A DNA stretch of 64,000 nt from CADEEV01 sp032127875. GTDB lineage: Bacteria > Acidobacteriota > Vicinamibacteria > Fen-336. This document shows positions 58,190 through 64,000 of the stretch, in pieces. Every line of letters starts with the position of its first letter. Positions within the stretch are counted from its first letter, which is position 1. The notes below the pieces were generated by a model. That model did no database searches. It saw only the letters and a program-made list of their open reading frames with translations, and was not told the origin of the DNA. The DNA is taken from positions 1-64,000 of the forward strand of contig JAQBHI010000051.1 of the NCBI GenBank assembly GCA_032127875.1. The letters are read 5' to 3'. A program made the translations under genes and the position numbers.

Positions 58190-58759
58190 ATGCGCGCTCG
58201 TGCCCTGAGGCCGCTATTCGTGCTCTTCGCTCTGGCCCTTCCCGCTGCGGGGCAGTCGACGTCGGAGTCACGGCCGCTCGGCGAGAGCCCCAAGGTCGAG
58301 GTCGACGCCGACTCTACGGCCGATTTCTCCACCTACAAGACGTACGCGTGGCTCCCGATCAGCGAGCGCCCTGCCAACTTCGCAGATCACATTCGGATCA
58401 TGCAAACTGTGGAGCATGAGCTCGAAGCAAAGGGTCTGGTGAAGGACCAGGCGGGCGCGCCCCAGGTGTTCGTGGGCTACTCCGCGACGTCGAAGAAGAA
58501 GCTGCGCGGCGATTCGTACAAGCAGAACTCCAGCTCGCGTGGCCCGAGCGACGTGCGCACCATCGTGGAACTAAGGCGCGTCGAGGAACAGACGCTCTCG
58601 ATCGAGTTTCGCGACGGCAAGAGCCGCAAGCGCGTCTTCCTGGGTACGCGCCATGAGCCGCTCCAACGCTCGGATCTGGTGGCCTATCAGTTGATCGACG
58701 CCGTGAAGGCGATCCTCGCGAGCTACCCGCCCGCGCCGGCCGCCTCGCCCCGCCCGTGA
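58190..58759 (+). CDS. DUF4136 family exported protein
   Basis: 189 residues with a signal peptide (PLFVLFALALPAAGQS). Core VEVDADSTADFSTYKTYAWL, VEHELEAKGLVKDQAGAPQV and IEFRDGKSRKRVFLGT matches DUF4136, a periplasmic or lipoprotein-type family of unknown function. Start ATG 58190 is preceded by GGAGG at 5-nt spacing; an in-frame ATG 18 nt upstream is less likely. The stop overlaps the GTG of the glycerate kinase. Confidence 0.88.
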   Translation: MRARALRPLFVLFALALPAAGQSTSESRPLGESPKVEVDADSTADFSTYKTYAWLPISERPANFADHIRIMQTVEHELEAKGLVKDQAGAPQVFVGYSATSKKKLRGDSYKQNSSSRGPSDVRTIVELRRVEEQTLSIEFRDGKSRKRVFLGTRHEPLQRSDLVAYQLIDAVKAILASYPPAPAASPRP

Positions 58760-59886
58760 AGCTCCTCCTCGCCCCGGCCTCCTTCAAGGAGTCGATGACG
58801 GCCAGGGAAGCGGCTCTAGCGATGCAGCGGGGAGCGCGAACTGCGGCTCCCGATCTCGAACTTGCGTTGCTGCCGGTTGCCGATGGTGGCGAAGGTACGC
58901 TGGAAACGCTGGTCTCCGCCGCGGGCGGCTCGCTGCGGATGATCGAGGCGACGGGCCCGCGCGGGATTCCGGTGCAGGCCTGCCTCGGCGCGCTGCCCGA
59001 TGGCACGGCGGTTCTAGAGGCGGCGCAGGCGTGCGGGCTTGGTTTGCTGCCGTCGGCCCTGCGTGACCCGCGCTTCACAACCTCGCGCGGCGTCGGTGAA
59101 ATGCTGCGCGCCACCCTGGACTCGGGCGCCTCGCGCATCATCGTCGGCCTCGGCGGCAGCGCAACCAACGATGCCGGAGCGGGCGCGCTCCAGGCCCTTG
59201 GCGCGTCGCTCGTCGACGAAGCCGGAAAGCCAATCGGCCCCGGCGGTGCCGCCCTCGCCCGCCTGCACAGCATCGATCTCGCCGGCCTCGACCCTCGGCT
59301 CGCCGCGAGCGTGCTCGACGTCGCTTGCGACGTCACGAGCCCGCTGTGCGGCCCCGAAGGCGCGACCGCGCTGTTCGCGCCCCAGAAGGGCGCCTCGCCC
59401 GAGACTGTGAGCGTGCTCGAGGCGAACCTCGCGCGCTTCGCCGAGGTTGTTGAGCGCGATACCGGCCGATGCCTTCGCGACGCGCCCGGCGCCGGCGCGG
59501 CGGGCGGCCTGGGCGCAGCGCTGATGCTCTGTGGCGCGCGCCTCGTGCCAGGCATCGATTGGGTCCTGGACGCGCTGGGCTTCGACGCTGCTCTCGCCGG
59601 CGCGTGCGTCGTCTTGACTGGCGAGGGCACGCTCGACGCCCAAACGGTGCGCGGCAAGGCGATCGCGGGGCTTTCGGCGCGCGCCGCTAGACGGGGTGTC
59701 CCGGTCGTGGCCCTGGCCGGCCGCCTCGAAGCCGGCTACGAACGCCTCTATGATCAGGGTTTGACGGCCGCGCTCTCGATCAATCCAGGGCCCCAGCGAA
59801 CCGAAGACGCCCTCCACGACGGCGCCGCGAACCTGGAGCGCGCTACGCGCGACGTGGTCCGCTTTCTGCACGCCCTAGGCTCGTGA
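58756..59886 (+). CDS. Glycerate 2-kinase (GlxK/GarK type)
   Basis: 376 residues. Phosphorylates D-glycerate to 2-phosphoglycerate. Family marks: LAPASFKESMTAREAALAM, LPVADGGEGTLETLV, IVGLGGSATNDAGAGALQAL and LTGEGTLDAQTVRGKA. GTG start overlaps the previous stop by 4 nt; the downstream metallophosphoesterase also overlaps. This links glycerate use with the nearby glycerol genes, though they are on opposite strands. Confidence 0.95.
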   Translation: MKLLLAPASFKESMTAREAALAMQRGARTAAPDLELALLPVADGGEGTLETLVSAAGGSLRMIEATGPRGIPVQACLGALPDGTAVLEAAQACGLGLLPSALRDPRFTTSRGVGEMLRATLDSGASRIIVGLGGSATNDAGAGALQALGASLVDEAGKPIGPGGAALARLHSIDLAGLDPRLAASVLDVACDVTSPLCGPEGATALFAPQKGASPETVSVLEANLARFAEVVERDTGRCLRDAPGAGAAGGLGAALMLCGARLVPGIDWVLDALGFDAALAGACVVLTGEGTLDAQTVRGKAIAGLSARAARRGVPVVALAGRLEAGYERLYDQGLTAALSINPGPQRTEDALHDGAANLERATRDVVRFLHALGS

Positions 59887-61034
59887 ACACTGAGAGGCCT
59901 CGCAACTCGGGCGCTTCGCCGATGATCGCAGCGGTCGTCGCGCTGGCACTGCTCGGCGCTTCGCCCGCGCCGCGCCCCGTCACGCCGGCGAGGGGTGTAG
60001 AGCGGACGCTGATCCTGATCGGGGACGCGGGGAAGCCGGCTGCCGATGGCGAACCCGTGCTGAAAGCCCTCGCTCGTGAAGTTGGCCGCGAGGCGGAGCG
60101 GACGACGGTCGTCTTTCTCGGCGACAACATCTATCCCGGCGGTCTTCCGGAGCCCGCCGCTCCCGAACGCAGCCAAGCCGAGCGCAGGCTCGACACTCAG
60201 GTGGACGTCGTCCGAGGCGCCGGCGTGCGCGCCATCTTCGTGCCCGGCAACCACGATTGGGCCCAGGAAAAGCCTGGTGGCTGGGACGCGGTCCGGCGGG
60301 AGGCGGCCCGCGTGGACAGCCGCGGTGCGCCCAATGTCGAGATGCTCCCCAAGGGTGGCTGTCCCGGCCCGGTGGTCCGGGACATCGGGTCGCGGCTGCG
60401 CCTGGTGCTTCTCGACACGCAGTGGTGGCTGCATGCCTACGAGAAGCCGCAGCCGCCGGATTCCGGATGCCCTCAGGATACGGAGGACGAGGTGCTGGCC
60501 GCGCTCGACGCAGCCTTGCAAACGGCCGGCGAGCGGCAGATCGTGGTGGCGGCGCATCACCCGCTCGCCTCGGGCGGACCGCACGGCGGCTACTTCAGCC
60601 TCCGCCAGCACCTGTTTCCCCTGACGGATCGCAGCAGGAAGCTATGGATTCCGCTGCCCCTCATTGGCTCGCTCTACCCGCTCGCCCGGCTACAGGGGGC
60701 CTCACCGCAGGACCTGATGAACGAGCGCAATCGCCGGATGCGGGCGGCGCTGGAGAGCGTCCTCCGCCAGCACCAGCCGCTCGTCTACGCCGCGGGCCAC
60801 GAGCACACGCTGCAGGTGATCGATGGCGCGAGCGCGCGCCATCTGCTGGTGAGCGGCGCGGGCGTCTACAACCACGAGAGCGCGGTCAGGAAGATCGACG
60901 GCACCCGCTTCGCCTCGAGCCAGGCCGGCTTCATGAAGCTCGAAGTCGAGCACGGCGGCCGCGTGCGGCTCTCGGTGCTGGAGGTGAACGCCCGCGGCGA
61001 CGCGGTCGAAGGTTACGCGGCCTGGCTGGACTAG
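59883..61034 (+). CDS. Exported metallophosphoesterase
   Basis: 383 residues. Calcineurin-like motifs: LIGDAGKP, VFLGDNIYPGG, VPGNHDWAQ, VAAHHPLASGG and YAAGHEHTLQ, the five metal-binding blocks. A hydrophobic segment (MIAAVVALALLGASPAPRP) is a signal or anchor, so the catalytic domain is likely periplasmic. The GTG at 59883 overlaps the glycerate kinase stop; the internal ATG before IAAVVALAL is an alternative start. Specific phosphoester substrate unknown. Confidence 0.88.
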   Translation: MNTERPRNSGASPMIAAVVALALLGASPAPRPVTPARGVERTLILIGDAGKPAADGEPVLKALAREVGREAERTTVVFLGDNIYPGGLPEPAAPERSQAERRLDTQVDVVRGAGVRAIFVPGNHDWAQEKPGGWDAVRREAARVDSRGAPNVEMLPKGGCPGPVVRDIGSRLRLVLLDTQWWLHAYEKPQPPDSGCPQDTEDEVLAALDAALQTAGERQIVVAAHHPLASGGPHGGYFSLRQHLFPLTDRSRKLWIPLPLIGSLYPLARLQGASPQDLMNERNRRMRAALESVLRQHQPLVYAAGHEHTLQVIDGASARHLLVSGAGVYNHESAVRKIDGTRFASSQAGFMKLEVEHGGRVRLSVLEVNARGDAVEGYAAWLD

Positions 61035-61037
61035 TCC

Positions 61038-62012
61038 CTACAAGGCCTGGGCGGCGGTGATGACCGCGACGTCGGCGAGGTCCTGCACCGAACAGCCGCG
61101 CGAGACGTCGTTCACCGGCTTGCGAAGGCCCTGCAGGATCGGACCGATGGCTGCGGCGCCGGCCAGGCGCTCGGTGATCTTGTAGGCGATGTTGCCTGCG
61201 TTGAGGTCGGGGAACAGGAAGACGTTTGCGGCCTTCTCGGCGAACGGGCTGTCGGGCGCCTTCTTCTTCGCCACCGCCGGCACAAAGGCGGCGTCGAACT
61301 GCATCTCGCCGTCGACGACGAGCGCAGGCTCGGCGGCGCGCACCGAAGCTACGGCCCTCTTCACCCGCTCGACCGACTCGTGCCGCGCGGAGTCGCGGGT
61401 CGAGAACGACAAATACGCGAGCCGAGGCTCGTGGCCAAAGGCGCGCACCGTGGCCGCGGTGGCGCGGCCGATTTCCGCGAGCGCCTCGGAGCCCGGCGCG
61501 ATGTTGACTGAGCAGTCGGCATAGAAGAGCGTCTTGTCGGGCCACGACATCACGAACAGCGACGAGGCGCGGCCAAGGCCCTCGGCCATCCTCACGATCT
61601 CGAAGGCCGGCAGAAACGGCTTCGTGTCGCTGTTCAAGCCCGAGACCATGCCCTCGGCCGCCCCGGCTCGCACCATCGAGGCGCCGAAGTAGTGGGGGAG
61701 GCGGAGCCTGTCCTTCGCGGCTTCGGCCGTCACGCCCTTGTGCTTGCGCGACTCGCGGTAGGCCGCGGCGTAGGCGGGAGCTTCGGCATCGGCCGTGGGA
61801 TCACGGACGTCGATGCCAGTCAGCGCGATTTCAAGGCTGGCCGCTCGGTCGCGGACCATGGCCGCGGGTCCGATCAGGATCGGCTTCACGAGCTGCTGAT
61901 CGCGAAGCAAACCTGCCGCGCGGATCGCGCGCTCCTCGAGTCCCTCGGCGTAGACGACGCGGGCGCCCCGGCCCCGTACCCGATCGCGCATCTCGTCCAT
62001 GAACATCGGCAT
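61038..62012 (-). CDS. pta: Phosphate acetyltransferase (short form)
   Basis: 324 residues, the short single-domain Pta. Interconverts acetyl-CoA and acetyl phosphate. RVVYAEGLEERAIRAAGLL, YADCSVNIAPGSEALAEI, MQFDAAFVPAVA and FLFPDLNAGNIAYKI are characteristic. Start chosen at ATG 62010-62012 (MPMFMDEM), 5 nt after ackA. With AckA it forms the substrate-level ATP-generating acetate branch. Confidence 0.95.
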   Translation of the reverse strand: MPMFMDEMRDRVRGRGARVVYAEGLEERAIRAAGLLRDQQLVKPILIGPAAMVRDRAASLEIALTGIDVRDPTADAEAPAYAAAYRESRKHKGVTAEAAKDRLRLPHYFGASMVRAGAAEGMVSGLNSDTKPFLPAFEIVRMAEGLGRASSLFVMSWPDKTLFYADCSVNIAPGSEALAEIGRATAATVRAFGHEPRLAYLSFSTRDSARHESVERVKRAVASVRAAEPALVVDGEMQFDAAFVPAVAKKKAPDSPFAEKAANVFLFPDLNAGNIAYKITERLAGAAAIGPILQGLRKPVNDVSRGCSVQDLADVAVITAAQAL

Positions 62013-62017
62013 GTGTA

Positions 62018-63253
62018 TCAGGCCGGCGGCCGCCCGGACACGATGCGGCAGGTGTCGCGGGCGATCAGCAACTCCTCGTTGGTCGGGACCACGAACACGC
62101 GCGCCCGAGCGCCGGGCGGCGAGATCTCGACCTCGGCGCCGCGAGCCGGCGCGTTCAGCGCCCGGTCGAGCGCCAGGCCCACAGCGTCGAGTCCGGTCAT
62201 GGACCGCTCGCGGATCGCCGGCGCGTTCTCGCCGATGCCGCCGGCGAAGGCGACGGCATCGACGCCGCCGAGCGCCCCCACGTACGCGGCAATGTACTTG
62301 CGAAGCCGATAGCAGAACACGTCGATCGCAAGTGTGGCGCGGTCGTTGCCCTGGGCCTCGGCGTCGAGAAGCGTGCGCATGTCGTTCGAGAGTCCCGAGA
62401 TGCCCAAGAGGCCGCTGTGCTTGTTGGCGAGCGAGTTGACCTCGGCCGCGCCGATCTCCTCGCGCGCCGCCACGTGCAGCAGGGCAGCGGGGTCGATGTC
62501 GCCGCAGCGGGTACCCATGACCAGGCCTTCCAGCGGCGTGAAGCCCATCGAAGTGTCGACCGAGCGCCCCGCGCGCAGAGCCGCGACCGAGCAGCCGTTG
62601 CCGAGATGGCAGGTGATGACCCGCAGGCGAGGGTCGTCGGGGGCGCGGCCGAGCAGCGCCGCGAGACGCTGCGAGACGAAGCGGTGCGAGGTGCCATGGA
62701 AACCGTAGCGCCGGATCCCGTGGCGCTGGTACAGCGTATACGGCAGCCCGTAGATGTAAGCGTGTGGTGGCATCGTCTGGTGGAACGACGTGTCGAACAC
62801 GGCCACGTGCGGCACGCCGCCCAGCACCGCCTGCGCCGCACGGTAGCCGCGCACGTTCGGCGGATTGTGCAGCGGCGCCATCTCGAAGCAGTCTTCGATT
62901 CCTTCGAGGACCTCGTCGTCGATCTCGACCGAGGTCTTGAAGCGTTCGCCCCCATGCACCACGCGATGGCCGACGGCTCCGATCTCGGCGCGGCTTGCGA
63001 TCACCCCCTGCTGCGGGTCCGAAAGCATCGCGATCGCGCGCTCGACGGCGATTTTGTGCTCCAGGATCTCGGCCGTTTCCTTGTGCGGTTTTGCGCCCTC
63101 GCGTTCGTACTTCACGAGCGCGGTGCCGCCGATGTTGTCGATCAGGCCCTTCGCCAGCGTGCGATCCGTGCCGGCCTGCTCCCTCTCGGCGTCCGTCTCG
63201 ACGAGCTGGAACTTCACAGACGAAGAGCCGCAGTTGAGGACCAGGATCTTCAC
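62018..63253 (-). CDS. ackA: Acetate kinase
   Basis: 411 residues. Transfers phosphate between acetyl phosphate and ADP. ASKHA-family motifs NCGSSSVKFQLV, GHRVVHGGERF, FDTSFHQTMPPHAYIYGLP, GFHGTSHRFV and HLGNGCSVAAL are intact. It starts 3 nt after the 3-hydroxyacyl-CoA dehydrogenase stop and is followed by pta. Confidence 0.97.
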   Translation of the reverse strand: MKILVLNCGSSSVKFQLVETDAEREQAGTDRTLAKGLIDNIGGTALVKYEREGAKPHKETAEILEHKIAVERAIAMLSDPQQGVIASRAEIGAVGHRVVHGGERFKTSVEIDDEVLEGIEDCFEMAPLHNPPNVRGYRAAQAVLGGVPHVAVFDTSFHQTMPPHAYIYGLPYTLYQRHGIRRYGFHGTSHRFVSQRLAALLGRAPDDPRLRVITCHLGNGCSVAALRAGRSVDTSMGFTPLEGLVMGTRCGDIDPAALLHVAAREEIGAAEVNSLANKHSGLLGISGLSNDMRTLLDAEAQGNDRATLAIDVFCYRLRKYIAAYVGALGGVDAVAFAGGIGENAPAIRERSMTGLDAVGLALDRALNAPARGAEVEISPPGARARVFVVPTNEELLIARDTCRIVSGRPPA

Positions 63254-63256
63254 GCC

Positions 63257-64000
63257 TTAGGCATCCTTCTTCAGCAGCTTGCCGTCCGCGTCGTACTCGA
63301 AGAAGCCGCGGCCCGATTTCACGCCCAGCTGCCCGGCACGGATCATCTTGCGCAGCAAGGGGCAGGGGCGGTACTTGAGATCGCCCAGCTCGTCGAACAG
63401 GTATTGCGTCCAGCGCATCACCTCGTCGAGACCCATGCTGTCGGCGAGCGCCAGGGGGCCGATCGGCAGGCCGTAGCCGAGTCTCATGGCCGTGTCGACG
63501 GCATCGGCCGTGGCGACGCCCTCCATCACAACCTGCATCGCTTCGTTGAGGAACGGCAGGATCACGCGGGTCGTGACGTAGCCTGGATACTCGAACACCT
63601 CGACAGCCGTCTTGCCCACGATGCGCACGAACTCGCGGGCCGAGGCGTAGGTATCGTTCGAGGTCTTGAGCCCGCGCACCACCTCGACCAGCGGCACGCG
63701 CGGCGCCGGGTGGAGAAAGTGCAGGCCGATCACCCGGTCGGGCCGGTTGGTGTGCGTCGCGATCTCGGTCACGGAAAGCGTCGAGGTGTTGGTGGCGAGG
63801 ATGTCCTCGGGCGGGCAGATTCGGTCGAGCTCGCGGAACAGCGAGCACTTGAGGGGCAGGTCCTCCGGGACGCATTCGATGATGAGGTGGGCGGCCTCGA
63901 GGGCCGGCAGGCCGTCGACGGTGCGGATCCGCGCCAGAATCGCTTTCTTCTCCGACTCGGTCCGCCGCCACTTGGCGATGTCGCGGTCGAGGTCCTCACC
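63257..64000 (-). CDS. 3-hydroxyacyl-CoA dehydrogenase, 5' end beyond window
   Basis: 248 residues remain; about 35 N-terminal residues, including the start of the NAD-binding fold, are off the right edge. Family marks: LILECVPEDL-like HLIIECVPEDLPLK, ATNTSTLSVTEIA, the catalytic His in GLHFLHPAPRVPLVEVV, and the C-terminal helical domain (GLDEVMRWTQYLFDELGD, GVKSGRGFFEYD). The HFLHP motif has His where many homologues have Asn (HFxNP). Probably 3-hydroxybutyryl- or related CoA dehydrogenase, leading ackA and pta. Confidence 0.9.
   Translation of the reverse strand, partial: GEDLDRDIAKWRRTESEKKAILARIRTVDGLPALEAAHLIIECVPEDLPLKCSLFRELDRICPPEDILATNTSTLSVTEIATHTNRPDRVIGLHFLHPAPRVPLVEVVRGLKTSNDTYASAREFVRIVGKTAVEVFEYPGYVTTRVILPFLNEAMQVVMEGVATADAVDTAMRLGYGLPIGPLALADSMGLDEVMRWTQYLFDELGDLKYRPCPLLRKMIRAGQLGVKSGRGFFEYDADGKLLKKDA

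Noticed and set aside
58144..58419. Short + strand ORF with strong AAGGAGGT ribosome-binding site
   Set aside because: It overlaps the DUF4136 gene in another frame and its translation is low-complexity; the genuine start at 58190 has its own GGAGG. A leader peptide is possible but unsupported.

Overview
This 64 kb window is a GC-rich (roughly two-thirds G+C by eye) bacterial chromosome segment packed with tight, often overlapping operons. Envelope genes (an outer-membrane patatin-BamA fusion, an LPS/O-antigen-type ABC exporter, GT9 and GT4 glycosyltransferases, several lipoproteins) point to a Gram-negative, diderm organism. The Hanks-type Ser/Thr kinase, M61 and M24 secreted peptidases, and the tig-clpP-clpX-lon-engB and rho-rpmE-prfA-prmC gene orders are compatible with an Acidobacteriota- or Myxococcota-like lineage. 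The sequence alone does not settle the taxon. No phage, IS element, CRISPR array or rRNA was seen.

Layout. 1-12.1 kb: partial ileS, small hypotheticals, a large membrane protein with a discoidin-like tail, a GAF protein, then a leftward run murA-mutY-DUF1499-hinT-Ser/Thr kinase. 12.2-18.2 kb: a rightward polyamine ABC transporter (potD-A-B-C) ending in a membrane-embedded spermidine-synthase-like protein. 18.2-28.3 kb: a leftward housekeeping block (tig, clpP, clpX, lon, engB, rho, rpmE, prfA, prmC) containing a four-copy 78-bp hairpin repeat array between rpmE and prfA. 28.4-34.6 kb: an FAD oxidoreductase, tRNA-Leu(UAG), a copper amine oxidase remnant, M61 peptidase, pheA and an Xaa-Pro aminopeptidase. 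34.6-39.3 kb: small accessory genes (SDH-type Clp-fold protease, DUF488, glycine-periodic protein, TfoX, a frameshifted ORF, SRAP/YedK, DUF3943).

39.3-44.6 kb: a complete glucose-type PTS in two genes (IICBB permease plus IIA-HPr-EI fusion) facing a decayed GH1 glycosidase, then about 600 bp without a gene. 44.6-52.2 kb: a surface-glycan synthesis/export operon (GT9, ABC permease, ABC ATPase, GT4, methyltransferase) converging on a membrane-anchored PHP-family phosphoesterase-like protein. 52.5-58.1 kb: leftward glpK-glpD-patatin/BamA-DUF1304, which may link phospholipid hydrolysis to glycerol catabolism. 58.2-61.0 kb: DUF4136, glycerate 2-kinase and a metallophosphoesterase. 61.0-64.0 kb: leftward 3-hydroxyacyl-CoA dehydrogenase (partial), ackA and pta.

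Main points for a second look: the 78-bp hairpin array plus a single dispersed relative whose stem differs by compensatory changes while loop and flanks are kept; a Ser/Thr kinase whose extracellular end resembles a type IV pilin head; the polyamine island splitting a usually compact translation/cell-wall cluster, carrying a synthase-like protein that lacks the usual catalytic Asp; and two gene remnants (GH1, copper amine oxidase) next to intact pathway genes or a tRNA.
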